64,000 nucleotides of DNA from Citrobacter sp. Marseille-Q6884. Its GTDB lineage: Bacteria > Pseudomonadota > Gammaproteobacteria > Enterobacterales > Enterobacteriaceae. Below, one piece after another: positions 52,695 through 62,118 of the stretch (its first letter is position 1; the number at the start of each line of letters is the position of its first letter). The position numbers and the translations under genes are program-made. The notes under the pieces are model-generated. The model was not told the DNA's origin. It ran no database searches and saw only the letters and a list, made by a program, of their open reading frames with translations. The DNA lies in NCBI RefSeq assembly GCF_945906775.1, contig NZ_CAMDRE010000002.1, positions 1,178,001 through 1,242,000 on the forward strand, in the 5' to 3' direction.

Positions 52695-53350
52695 TTTTCA
52701 TAAAATATATATGTCGGCATAAAGTAAAATCTGTAATTTTTTTGTTGTTATTGTATGTTATTGCACAAGTATCAATGAGAATAATAAACGAGAGAATAAG
52801 TAACAATGTCTTGTTTAAGAAAGCTTGTGATAATGTTATTGATAAGTTTGTTTCTGATAATACGCGGCAAATTGAAATGATGTCCAGGAAAATGAATATT
52901 GGAGTTCCTGGTGCGTTTTATATTAAGACTGTAGATTATTACAATAGAGGGTTGAGGGAAAAATATACAAATAATAATTATCTCACTCTATTGACTTATT
53001 CTTCTGTAGATGAATTCAATAAGTTCAACCCTGATAGTTGTTTTGCGGAAAAAACTGATAATATCGCCAGGTGTTATAATGAAATGGACCCACCTTTTGA
53101 TGAGGGACAATATATCTGCGTTTATTTTAATTATAAAATTAGATATAAGGATGAAAAAGGAAAAATAAAAATTCTTGATGAATATGCTGACGGGGATACG
53201 AACAAGAAGAACGTTCAAAACCTTATCTCATATGCAAAGGATTCTGCGGCAGTATTGAAATTGGAACGAGATTATGTGCAAGGAAAAAAAGTAAGTGAAT
53301 GGAAAATAATTGAGTGGATTGATAGATCTATGTACAACGATAGAGACTGA
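52691..53350 (+). CDS. RTX-linked membrane-anchored protein B (copy 1), unknown family
   Basis: 219 aa with one N-terminal membrane helix (about 12-30) and a soluble domain of about 185 residues, expected in the periplasm since positive residues precede the helix. Conserved with B': CDNV..FVS.N, PG.FYIK, YSSVDEFN..NP.SC, CY, YIC.Y..KIRY and KILDEYA. Three or four cysteines recur at matched positions. Very AT-rich. The coupling to gene A and conserved co-duplication argue that A and B form a pair. Confidence 0.75.
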   Translation: MIFIKYICRHKVKSVIFLLLLYVIAQVSMRIINERISNNVLFKKACDNVIDKFVSDNTRQIEMMSRKMNIGVPGAFYIKTVDYYNRGLREKYTNNNYLTLLTYSSVDEFNKFNPDSCFAEKTDNIARCYNEMDPPFDEGQYICVYFNYKIRYKDEKGKIKILDEYADGDTNKKNVQNLISYAKDSAAVLKLERDYVQGKKVSEWKIIEWIDRSMYNDRD

Positions 53351-53393
53351 AAGATTGATTAATACAATAAATTAATAATTAATGGAATACATC

Positions 53394-53465
53394 ATGACAG
53401 ATGCCAAGAATATTTTAAATAACTTATCACCAACCTTTACTGATCTCATTAATCTTTATCTATGA
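53394..53465 (+). pseudogene. Truncated start of an RTX gene (first 23 codons)
   Basis: ATG at 53394 reads 23 codons ending FTDLINLYL then TGA. The full RTX gene at 55208 has FTELINLYLWGKAEG at the same distance from its start. TATCTATG is shared and the sequence then jumps to the leader of the second A-B module (TGTTGTTACATG at 53475). It is the stump of a deleted RTX gene from a duplicated A-B-RTX unit. Confidence 0.8.
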
Positions 53466-53474
53466 GGAACAATG

Positions 53475-54029
53475 TGTTGTTACATGATTTATTGATTTCC
53501 AATATTCATTAAAGTTATTTATTTCCAGGGTTAATTAATAACGCTTTTCAGATTATCGGGAAGGGAGGCATTTATTATGAATAAAAAAGGGGTAATACTG
53601 GCGGCATGGCTGATGTTTCCGGTATCCGGCAACCTGGTCGCTGCTGAAACTCAGGTTGCCGTGTCAGAGGAGAACAGGACATCGCCACCGACCATAAGCT
53701 GGAGCGAGCTTGAAAAGCGCCGCCCGCCGGACAGTTTTCATATGGTTTATGCGGAAGATAAACCTGTATGCAAAATCATCCTGGATGCGCTTAATGAGGA
53801 GGGCTATGACCGGCGTTACTTTAATTCATCTCCGGAGATTTACCATCCGTTACCTGAACTTCTGTTGCAAACTCGTCTGAATATGCCACGCAGGTTGTTG
53901 GGAACGCATCTTTTTCGTACCGAGGAGTATGAAATTCCATGGGTGGATGAGAAAGGGAAACCGCAGAAGGATTACTGGTATCGATTTATTGGGCAAGGCT
54001 ATGATACTTTGATACTTGCTACTGATATC
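53475..54029 (+). repeat. Near-identical duplicated block, copy 2 (leader plus 5' half of gene A')
   Basis: Partner of 51682-52235, offset about 1.79 kb. The left edge coincides with the truncated RTX stump, which places the recombination junction at about 53466-53475. Confidence 0.85.
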
Positions 54030-54473
54030 GAAGATGGTTATTTTACAAAGTACACAGAATCCTATACGGATTTTATCCAGTTCAGGCGCTCTTTCTTTTC
54101 TGAAAATTTGAAGGTCTGGTCTAAACGAAAATCAGCCTGGATTTATGAATTTGAAAGTTTTCAGGATAAAACTAAGTGGTATGAGATATTTAAATTTTTG
54201 AATTTTCAGGCTGAAAATGGAGATGAGCAAAAATATTCTCAACAATACTGGAGTGACATTAGTGAAAATGAATCTGTTTTTGAAGAATTAGTTAATCTGG
54301 ATAACCAATATTATCTATTGATGACGCGTTCTTATCCGGAGCAAGGAAGTAGACTGGCTATTGTTGCTTATGTATTTAATCATATGCATACATATATGAC
54401 ATGGGCTTATGGGAATAATGAAGCTCGTGCTATCTGTCTCATTGAATCCAGATTTGTTTTACAGGGAGAGTAA
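53577..54473 (+). CDS. RTX-linked secreted protein A' (copy 2), unknown family
   Basis: 298 aa, paralogue of the protein at 51783. Identical signal peptide type (MNKKGVILAAWLMFPVSGNL) and near-identical first 150 residues, then a different second half (SFQDKTKWYEIFKFLNFQAE) before a shared C-terminal pattern (MTWAYGNNEARAICLIESRF). Same ribosome site GGGAAGGGAGG. This copy lies in the module adjacent to the intact RTX gene and is its likely cognate. Confidence 0.78.
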   Translation: MNKKGVILAAWLMFPVSGNLVAAETQVAVSEENRTSPPTISWSELEKRRPPDSFHMVYAEDKPVCKIILDALNEEGYDRRYFNSSPEIYHPLPELLLQTRLNMPRRLLGTHLFRTEEYEIPWVDEKGKPQKDYWYRFIGQGYDTLILATDIEDGYFTKYTESYTDFIQFRRSFFSENLKVWSKRKSAWIYEFESFQDKTKWYEIFKFLNFQAENGDEQKYSQQYWSDISENESVFEELVNLDNQYYLLMTRSYPEQGSRLAIVAYVFNHMHTYMTWAYGNNEARAICLIESRFVLQGE

Positions 54474-54475
54474 TC

Positions 54476-55159
54476 TTGCATTATTTTAACCACATTTTGA
54501 GAAATAAAGTTAAATCTTTTATTTTAATATTTTTTATATGTGTATTATGTTATGTTTTATATTTAAAAACGCTTGACAATATAGAAAGTAATCGCTTATT
54601 TAAAGGTGTTTGTGATAATGTCGTGACTGAATTTGTTTCTAATAATAAACTGCAAAATCAAATATCCTATTCTAAATTAGCAATTAGTTTTCCTGGCAGT
54701 TTTTATATAAAATCTAATGAATATCAAGGTGATAATGCTAAGTTAAGGGAGAGATATATATCTGGGAGTTATCTTGCAATTCTTCCTTATTCGTCGGTTG
54801 ATGAGTTTAACGCTGTCAATCCGAATAGTTGCTCAGCAATTAAGGCGACTAATGTGAATGAATGCTATCAATTTGGTGAAACATATTCACCTTATGACGA
54901 TTATATCTGTGCGTACCTTAAATTTAAAATAAGGTATTTCGACCAAAATGGGAACGTTAAGATTCTTGACGAGTATGCTTCAGATAACTCCTGGAAGAAA
55001 AAAATAAAAGGCGATAATGATAAATTAATTGCGTTTCCTAAAGATACCGTTGCTATATTGAAGTTGAATAATAAACGACATTATACAAAAAAAGGTGAAG
55101 CAAAAGACTGGCGAATAGATGAGTGGCAAAGTAGAGTTAACCGCGTTGACGGTGATTAA
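54476..55159 (+). CDS. RTX-linked membrane-anchored protein B' (copy 2), unknown family
   Basis: 227 aa starting at TTG (54476) with GGGAGAG upstream. N-terminal membrane helix (about 14-32: FILIFFICVLCYVLYL) and a soluble domain sharing with B the motifs FPGSFYIKSNEY, PYSSVDEFNAVNPNSC, YICAYLKFKIRY and VKILDEYA. Overall much more diverged from B than A from A'. It begins 3 nt after gene A' and ends 48 bp before the RTX gene. Confidence 0.77.
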   Translation: MHYFNHILRNKVKSFILIFFICVLCYVLYLKTLDNIESNRLFKGVCDNVVTEFVSNNKLQNQISYSKLAISFPGSFYIKSNEYQGDNAKLRERYISGSYLAILPYSSVDEFNAVNPNSCSAIKATNVNECYQFGETYSPYDDYICAYLKFKIRYFDQNGNVKILDEYASDNSWKKKIKGDNDKLIAFPKDTVAILKLNNKRHYTKKGEAKDWRIDEWQSRVNRVDGD

Positions 55160-55207
55160 AATACAATATGATAGTTATTATATCAATCTATAAGGAATAG
55201 TTTAATA

Positions 55208-58200
55208 ATGCCAAGTTCTGATGATTTTAATAATATGCCAAATACCGAGCTTAACACTTCCCATAGTTTTACGGAGTTAATTAATCTTTATCTATGGGGG
55301 AAAGCAGAAGGTATGCCTGATAAACTCAATGAATCAATTCCTCATTTACGTAAGCGTGATGAATTGACAATTGATGTAGATATTAATCTATTTATGGAAG
55401 AATGTAGCCCTTTTATTAGCGTATACAATTTTCTATGGCTGGACCTTTTCTTCAAAGATAAAACAGCGAGTGATTACACACTAGATGAAGCAGCAAGGGG
55501 TGAGGAGGTTGAAAACTTGGTGGATATCCATTCTTTATCTGCTGAGTTGCACCGTCTCAATCCTAATGTAAAACCTGAGGATGGTTATACTAAAGCAGAA
55601 ATCATTAATGCTATGAATTACATGTCAATTAGCAAAAAACTTTCCGATACAGTTTATCAATTTTTTTCTCATGGAGAGGGTGAATCGAAAGAAGATTATC
55701 AAAATAGAAGCTTTATTTGGGCATCAACTATGTTTATGATTCCAGGTTTCTATCTTGAACCGGACCCAAAAGATGTAAACATGGATTACGGAGATTTTAA
55801 TAAAAAATACAATATTGACAGAATAAGAATAAACTCTGCTTTAGAAAAAGGAAATATGGATCTAGTCAGTGATATCCCTAGGTTTTGTATTTATCCTGAT
55901 GGTTCCCGAGAAGTGAAGAATTTCTCTATAATTCCGAAAATTAATAAGGATGGGGCAGATGAAGATTTTGATTTTAAAGGCGGTGCTATTTCTGACTATA
56001 CAAATTTTGCAACTGAAAAGGTCATTGATCCTAATGGAATTGGTAAGAAATTAAATTTTAACTTCATTGGCGTATACCCTACTACTACTCTGACTTATGA
56101 TGCCTATAACAATGCCAAAGTTATCTCTCCATCATATGTTAGTTCATCATTTAAAGGCCCATTTACTTTACAAAGTATGGTTGACAGACTTTGGGAGTCC
56201 GGCGTTATTAAATTTCTTGATGAGTTTGGTCGACCTATAATTTATGGAAGTGATGCTGGTGATGATATCTCTGAGACCACCACCATTACTGGTGTTGATA
56301 TTTCCAAGGGCAAATTTAAATTCCATATAGAAGGCCCTTGGTATGATTTTGCTATGAATTTCGCATCTGAATTTCCTTGGGTAGATATTAATAACCACCT
56401 TTCCAAACATGTCAGCAACGGAATTTATTACATTGCCGGTGATGGTGACGACAAAGTAACAGCAACAAAATACAATGATTATCTGAGTGGTGGAAATGGG
56501 GACGATCTACTTAATGGCGTTGGCGGCACCGATACTATAATTGGTGGCCTGGGTAACGATACCATATATGGTGGCCTTGACGATGATGCTCTCTATGGTG
56601 GTGATGGTGCAGATATTCTTAACGGCGGCAAGGGAAGCGACATAATCTCTGGTGGTGCCGGAAATGATACGCTGTATGGTGGAGATCTGCTTGAAAAATA
56701 CGATGGTGCGGCTGACACGCTATATGGTGGCATAGGGTTTAATAACTTTTTCGTGGATCCGCATGACACCATTGTGCTCAGTTCGGGGATGGATATCTTC
56801 GGAAGTGTGTATCTGACGGATAGCAATGGAAATGAGACTCTCCTTAACGAGGCATATGCTGAAAAGACGTCGGAAAGTGATAACGGTAAGACAGTTTATC
56901 GAAGCTCCGGTGGCGATGAATATATTTTCGAGGGGAATAATCTGATTATCAATGGTGGCCTTAAAATCGTCGATTTTAAAACATGGGCTGAAACGACCGT
57001 CGATTCTGACGGAAACGTGACTTACAGTGCATTAGGGATTTTACTTAAAGAAATTAATAAAAAAGAACCGGAAAAGGACAACGGCAATTCCGGTAATTCC
57101 GGTCGTATTCATCTTCCGGATTTCATCCCTCCTCTGATCCCCAAAGCAGACCCCGTTATTATCGATCTGAACGGTAACGGTATCGAAACGCTCGCCGGGA
57201 AAGGCGTATTTTTTGACCACGGTGGTGACGGCGGCCGGGAACGCAGCGGCTGGGTGGCGGCAACGGACGGTTTACTGGTAAGGGATCTGGATGGTGATGG
57301 CCGGATCACCAGCGGTCAGGAACTGTTTGGTAACAGTACGGGACTTAAAGACGGCAGCATCGCAAGCAATGGCTTCCAGGCGCTTAACGATCTGGACAAT
57401 AACCTGGATGGGCTCCTGGACAATAATGACAGTGCCTGGTCATCGCTGCAGATATGGCAGGATCTTAACAGCAATGGTGTGACGGACGCCGGTGAACTCC
57501 ACAGCCTGGCGCAGGCGGGTATTACGGCAATCGATATCCGCTATGCCACGTCGTCCTGGACTGACAGTAACGGTCAGGAGCACCGGCAGAACGCAGAAGT
57601 GCAGTGGAGTGATGGCCATAAGACGATCAGCACCGACGTCTGGTTTGACGTGGATCTTGATGAAAGGGATCAGGGGTATGACACTTCCATCACGGAGGAG
57701 GTGCTGAGATTGCCGGAGGCGCGGGGTTTTGGCAACCTGCCGGATCTGCGTCAGGCGATGCTGCGCGATACGGAACTGCAGGCGCTGGTGAACCGTTATC
57801 TGGCGGAGGCCGATGCCGGTAAAAAGGCAGCCCTGCTGGATCAGGTTATCTATCAGTGGGCCGGTGCCGGGGATATCCCGGCAACGGTGGATTTTACCGT
57901 CTCCCGGCAACAGGTCGCGGTTCTGGAGAAGCTCACAGCGCAGAGTATTACGGGCCTGGTACGGCGGGATTCAGGTCCGGTACTGCTGGCGGAATATGAA
58001 AAATTTAAGTCCTTTACCGGAGCACAGCTGCTGGCGCAGACGACATTTTATGAAGAAATGAAAAATGTGGTTCTGTCTGGTTACAGTTCCGGCCCGAAAG
58101 ATTTAACCCTCAGCTACCGGAATACCACGGAGCTCTATTCCCGTCTCTACCAGAGCGGGGATTATGCGCATTTACAGGAAGTCAGCCAGCTGTTAATTAA

Positions 58201-61200
58201 CCTGTGTGTTTATTCGGATACAAACCGGCAACGACTGGCTGAATTACATTATTATGCCAGTCTGCGTTATCCCGGCATGGCGGAATATCTGTCTCATGAT
58301 CCCGAATTCAGCGTTACGGCGGAGACGATCAGAAAAAAACAAAATAATTTTTTCTGGGGCGGCGAGGGTAACCAGACAATAGAGGCAACTACCGGAAATA
58401 ATATTATTTATGGCGGTAAGGGTAATGACGCTCTGTGGGGGGGAAAGGGAGATGACACCTATATTTTTAATGTCGGTGACGGGCGCGATACTATTTATGA
58501 TTCCGGTGGGAATATGGGTTATGTGTATCATCCCAGAGGTGCATCAGAGGAACAACTTCTTGAATGGGCTGTCCAGTCAGGAAAAGACCAGATTGTATTT
58601 GGTGAGGGTATTACTCCCGATCAATTAACGCTGACCCGCATTGATAATCATCTGACTATTAATTTTAAAAACAGCAATGACGGGATTTTTATCTGGTACT
58701 ATTTTACACGCAGTGAGTATCATGTTGAAAATTTTATATTTTCTGACGGAACCGTATGGGATCTCGCGGATATCATGGCGCGGACAGTGGGTTCTGATGC
58801 CGGAAGCATGATGGATGCGGATGTTGCCGGTGATGAGATCCACGCAGGCGGCGGGGATGACACGCTCAACGGTAATATTGGCAATGATATGCTGTACGGT
58901 GATGAAGGTGATGACGAACTGTATGGTGATGAAGGGGATGATATTCTCTCCGGCGGAAAAGGTGAAGACTGGCTGAACGGCGGGGCAGGTAATAATACCT
59001 ATTTGTTTAATATCGGTGACGGTCAGGATTATATTTACGCGGAATCGTATGATGAGCCTGGTCATGACACGCTGCGTTTCGGTGCTGATATTACTGCGGA
59101 GGCGGTGCATCTCACCAGACATAATAAAAATTTGGTGATTGCGGTTGGCGATGGTACCGACAACATTACCATCAGAGATTATTTTTCTGAGACAGCGCCT
59201 TTTTTGCAGCAGATTATTTTTGCCGATGGCACGGTCTGGGATACCGCAGCCATTATCGACCACATTCCCGTAGACAAAGAGCTGGAACTGACTGCCAGCG
59301 AAGAGGGTGGCGGGCTTGAGGGCGGGAACAGTAACGACACCCTGACGGGGCTTTCCGGTGACGACGACCTCTACGGGAATGACGGCGATGATACGCTGAC
59401 CGGTGGTGCAGGTCAGGACGACCTGAACGGGGGCGATGGCAGCGATACCTATATTTTTAACGCCGGGGATGGTCAGGACAGTATCTTCGATTTCACTGGT
59501 TCAGACAGTCCGGCGCATAATATTGTGCTGATGGGTGAAGGGCTGTGGGCGGAGGATGCGCTGGTCGGGCGTGAGGGTAACCATCTGATTATTCAGTTTC
59601 GCGGCAGTGAAGACAGCCTGAAAATTTATAACTTCTTCGCCAGCAACAATCGCCCCGTGGATCAGATACGCTTTGCTGATGGAACTTGCTGGGACATTGC
59701 AACAGTGCATGAACTGGCCCTGATTGGTAGAGATGATGCGCAGCAAATGTTTGCGGAAGAAGGCGGCAGTGAAATCCATGCTGGCGGCGGCAACGATACG
59801 CTGGAAGGTGGCTCAGGTAATGACAGTCTGTACGGTGATGATGGCGATGATGCTCTGGATGGTAGCTACGGCGATGACATTCTGTCAGGCGGTTCCGGCA
59901 ATGACAAACTAGATGGAAGCTCAGGAAACGATACCTATCTGTTCAACGCCGGAGACGGTCAGGATGTCATTAGTGAGTATGGCTACAGTGACGAACTAAA
60001 TACACTGCGCTTCGGCGAAGGATTGTTGGCAGAAAACGCCCTGTTGAAACTTAATGGTAAGGATTTGGTGATCCTCTTTAAGGGCAGTGGCGACAGTGTG
60101 ACGATCAAAGACAACTTCTCTTCCTACGAGATGAAAGTGAAAGAGATCATTTTTGCCGATGGTACTGTCTTGGATGCGGAGGCAGTAGGTAAGCTGCTAT
60201 TTGCCAATGCCGGTAGCGACGAGGCGCAGACCATAGAAGCCGTTTCCACGGGGAGTGAAATCCACGCCGCCGGCGGTGATGACACGCTGAAAGGTAATTT
60301 GGGAAATGACATTCTGTATGGCGATGATGGTAATGACACGCTGATCGGCGGGCTTGGCAACGATGTTCTTTCTGGTGGTACAGGTAATGACAAACTGGAA
60401 GGGGAAAGTGGCAGCGATACCTATCTGTTTAACGCTGGTGATGGTCAGGATGAGATAGACAATCTGGGTTATAACGTTTATGACGCCGATACGCTGCGTT
60501 TTGGTGAAGGCTTACAGGCTGCAAATGCCATTGTCCAGCGCAGCGGCAATAATCTGCTCATTCGTTTTGAGGGAGGTACAGACACCGTAACGATAAAAAA
60601 TTACTTCTATTCGCAGTCATATCAAATAGACGAAATTATTTTTTTCGATGGCACTCGCTGGGATAATACCGAAATGGAAACGCGTTTACTTGCCAACCAG
60701 GTCACCGAGAACGGGGAAACTATTCAGGCATTTGCCAGCGGGAGTGAAATTCATGCCGCGGGAGGAAACGATACTCTTCTGGGTAATTCGGGAAGCGATC
60801 GCCTCTACGGTGATGATGGCAACGACACCTTGATGGGTAATAAAGGTAATGACACTCTGGCAGGCGGCACCGGTAATGACAGACTGGACGGTGGCGGCGG
60901 CAGCGATATTTACCTGTTTAATGCGGGTGATGGTCAGGATGTCATTCTCGAAGATCGCTACGATACCGCATCAGATATTTTGCGTTTTGGTGAAGGGTTG
61001 CTGGCTGAAAATGCCATTATTGAGCCAGTGGGAAATAATCTGGTTATTCGTTTTAAAGGTAGTGATGACAGCGTAACAATTAATAATTATTTCTCCAGTG
61101 AAATTTACAAAATTGAAGAGATAATTTTTGCTGATGGTACATGCTGGAATATTGCAGAAATAGAAAAACGATTATTTCTTAATATCGGTACTGACGATGC

Positions 61201-62059
61201 ACAGAAAATACAGGCGCGCGAGACGGGCAGTGAAATTCACGCTGCTGGTGGCGATGACAGGCTCAATGGTGCAGCGGGTAGCGATGCATTATACGGCGAT
61301 GAGGGAAATGATTCCCTTAATGGTGCAGGCGGTGACGATACGCTGTATGGCGGTAACGGTGCCGATGTCTTGTCGGGTTCGACAGGAGACGATCTGCTGG
61401 CTGGCGAAGAGGGCAACGATAAACTGAATGGCGATGATGGGCGCGATACGTTGTATGGCGACGCGGGTGATGATGTGCTTTCTGGCGGCGCAGGGAATGA
61501 CTGGCTGAGCGGTGCCGCCGGTAACGACAGCCTGGACGGTGGGAATGATAACGATCAGTTGGCAGGCGGCGCGGGCAATGACACCCTGAAAGGCTATACC
61601 GGTAGCGACACATACATGTTCAATGCCGGAGATGGTCAGGACATCATTACCGAAGGTTACAGCGACAAGGGGGATGTCGATACGCTGCGGTTTGGTGAGG
61701 GGGTGCTGGCAACTGACGTGGTAATGCAGCGTAGCGGAAACGATCTGCTGATCAATTTCACAGGCAATACCGACAGAGTGACGGTGGCCGATTACTTCAG
61801 CGCCGCAAAATATCAGGTTGAGCATATCGCCTTTGCCGACGGCACCGACTGGCTGGTGGCTGATGTCCTGAACCATATTGAAGATGGTATCCCGCTGCCG
61901 GTTGCAGCTCTGGCTGATGCTCCCGTTTCTCTGCAACGGGTACGGGAACAAATGGTAGCCTTTATGGCGTGCGATGCGGGCGAAGAAGACAGTAGCATGG
62001 CAATGATGCCGACGCTCAGTTCATCGAAAACGACGGTTAATTCAGTGGTTAACTTCTAA
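55208..62059 (+). CDS. Giant RTX calcium-binding protein with FrpC-like self-processing module
   Basis: 2283 aa, no Sec signal. About residues 1-400 are unique and unrecognised. About 405-505 form a first block of GGxGxD nonapeptides. From residue 648 (Asp-Pro in KADPVIIDLNGNGIET) runs a module like the Ca2+-triggered self-processing module of Neisseria FrpC, with EF-hand-like loops (RDLDGDGRITSGQELFGN, NDLDNNLDGLLDNNDSAW). A helical region spans about 830-1045. Then come seven RTX/beta modules, each ending xYxFNxGDGQD and a TFGxxI..-like segment. The C-terminus lacks RTX and may carry a type I secretion signal, but no hlyB/hlyD genes are near. DNA is AT-rich before about 57.06 kb and GC-richer after. 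Ribosome site AAGGAATAG. Toxin or adhesin is inference. Confidence 0.85.
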   Translation: MPSSDDFNNMPNTELNTSHSFTELINLYLWGKAEGMPDKLNESIPHLRKRDELTIDVDINLFMEECSPFISVYNFLWLDLFFKDKTASDYTLDEAARGEEVENLVDIHSLSAELHRLNPNVKPEDGYTKAEIINAMNYMSISKKLSDTVYQFFSHGEGESKEDYQNRSFIWASTMFMIPGFYLEPDPKDVNMDYGDFNKKYNIDRIRINSALEKGNMDLVSDIPRFCIYPDGSREVKNFSIIPKINKDGADEDFDFKGGAISDYTNFATEKVIDPNGIGKKLNFNFIGVYPTTTLTYDAYNNAKVISPSYVSSSFKGPFTLQSMVDRLWESGVIKFLDEFGRPIIYGSDAGDDISETTTITGVDISKGKFKFHIEGPWYDFAMNFASEFPWVDINNHLSKHVSNGIYYIAGDGDDKVTATKYNDYLSGGNGDDLLNGVGGTDTIIGGLGNDTIYGGLDDDALYGGDGADILNGGKGSDIISGGAGNDTLYGGDLLEKYDGAADTLYGGIGFNNFFVDPHDTIVLSSGMDIFGSVYLTDSNGNETLLNEAYAEKTSESDNGKTVYRSSGGDEYIFEGNNLIINGGLKIVDFKTWAETTVDSDGNVTYSALGILLKEINKKEPEKDNGNSGNSGRIHLPDFIPPLIPKADPVIIDLNGNGIETLAGKGVFFDHGGDGGRERSGWVAATDGLLVRDLDGDGRITSGQELFGNSTGLKDGSIASNGFQALNDLDNNLDGLLDNNDSAWSSLQIWQDLNSNGVTDAGELHSLAQAGITAIDIRYATSSWTDSNGQEHRQNAEVQWSDGHKTISTDVWFDVDLDERDQGYDTSITEEVLRLPEARGFGNLPDLRQAMLRDTELQALVNRYLAEADAGKKAALLDQVIYQWAGAGDIPATVDFTVSRQQVAVLEKLTAQSITGLVRRDSGPVLLAEYEKFKSFTGAQLLAQTTFYEEMKNVVLSGYSSGPKDLTLSYRNTTELYSRLYQSGDYAHLQEVSQLLINLCVYSDTNRQRLAELHYYASLRYPGMAEYLSHDPEFSVTAETIRKKQNNFFWGGEGNQTIEATTGNNIIYGGKGNDALWGGKGDDTYIFNVGDGRDTIYDSGGNMGYVYHPRGASEEQLLEWAVQSGKDQIVFGEGITPDQLTLTRIDNHLTINFKNSNDGIFIWYYFTRSEYHVENFIFSDGTVWDLADIMARTVGSDAGSMMDADVAGDEIHAGGGDDTLNGNIGNDMLYGDEGDDELYGDEGDDILSGGKGEDWLNGGAGNNTYLFNIGDGQDYIYAESYDEPGHDTLRFGADITAEAVHLTRHNKNLVIAVGDGTDNITIRDYFSETAPFLQQIIFADGTVWDTAAIIDHIPVDKELELTASEEGGGLEGGNSNDTLTGLSGDDDLYGNDGDDTLTGGAGQDDLNGGDGSDTYIFNAGDGQDSIFDFTGSDSPAHNIVLMGEGLWAEDALVGREGNHLIIQFRGSEDSLKIYNFFASNNRPVDQIRFADGTCWDIATVHELALIGRDDAQQMFAEEGGSEIHAGGGNDTLEGGSGNDSLYGDDGDDALDGSYGDDILSGGSGNDKLDGSSGNDTYLFNAGDGQDVISEYGYSDELNTLRFGEGLLAENALLKLNGKDLVILFKGSGDSVTIKDNFSSYEMKVKEIIFADGTVLDAEAVGKLLFANAGSDEAQTIEAVSTGSEIHAAGGDDTLKGNLGNDILYGDDGNDTLIGGLGNDVLSGGTGNDKLEGESGSDTYLFNAGDGQDEIDNLGYNVYDADTLRFGEGLQAANAIVQRSGNNLLIRFEGGTDTVTIKNYFYSQSYQIDEIIFFDGTRWDNTEMETRLLANQVTENGETIQAFASGSEIHAAGGNDTLLGNSGSDRLYGDDGNDTLMGNKGNDTLAGGTGNDRLDGGGGSDIYLFNAGDGQDVILEDRYDTASDILRFGEGLLAENAIIEPVGNNLVIRFKGSDDSVTINNYFSSEIYKIEEIIFADGTCWNIAEIEKRLFLNIGTDDAQKIQARETGSEIHAAGGDDRLNGAAGSDALYGDEGNDSLNGAGGDDTLYGGNGADVLSGSTGDDLLAGEEGNDKLNGDDGRDTLYGDAGDDVLSGGAGNDWLSGAAGNDSLDGGNDNDQLAGGAGNDTLKGYTGSDTYMFNAGDGQDIITEGYSDKGDVDTLRFGEGVLATDVVMQRSGNDLLINFTGNTDRVTVADYFSAAKYQVEHIAFADGTDWLVADVLNHIEDGIPLPVAALADAPVSLQRVREQMVAFMACDAGEEDSSMAMMPTLSSSKTTVNSVVNF
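58345..61860 (+). repeat. Seven tandem RTX-plus-beta modules in the giant RTX gene
   Basis: A unit of about 450-540 bp recurs: GSEIHAAGGDDTL-type opening, 3-6 GGxGNDxLxGG nonapeptides, SDTYxFNAGDGQD, LRFGEGL, and IIFADGTxW. FNxGDG occurs near 58.46, 59.00, 59.45, 59.94, 60.43, 60.91 and 61.62 kb. The last unit is enlarged by extra nonapeptides. The repeats are diverged in DNA, so the array is not a recent expansion. Confidence 0.85.
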
Positions 62060-62118
62060 AATAAACGCTCCCGCCCGGCGTGGGTGGGAGAGTTTTAGCA
62101 ATTCCGGGTGGAGATTTT

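Noticed and set aside
58345..61860. Regular repeats that might be read as a CRISPR or satellite array
   Set aside because: They are coding RTX nonapeptide modules in one open frame, diverged at DNA level, with no spacer structure or cas genes.
61289..61951. 220-codon minus-strand ORF inside the RTX gene
   Set aside because: Composition artefact of repeated GGxGxD codons read backwards; no ribosome site.
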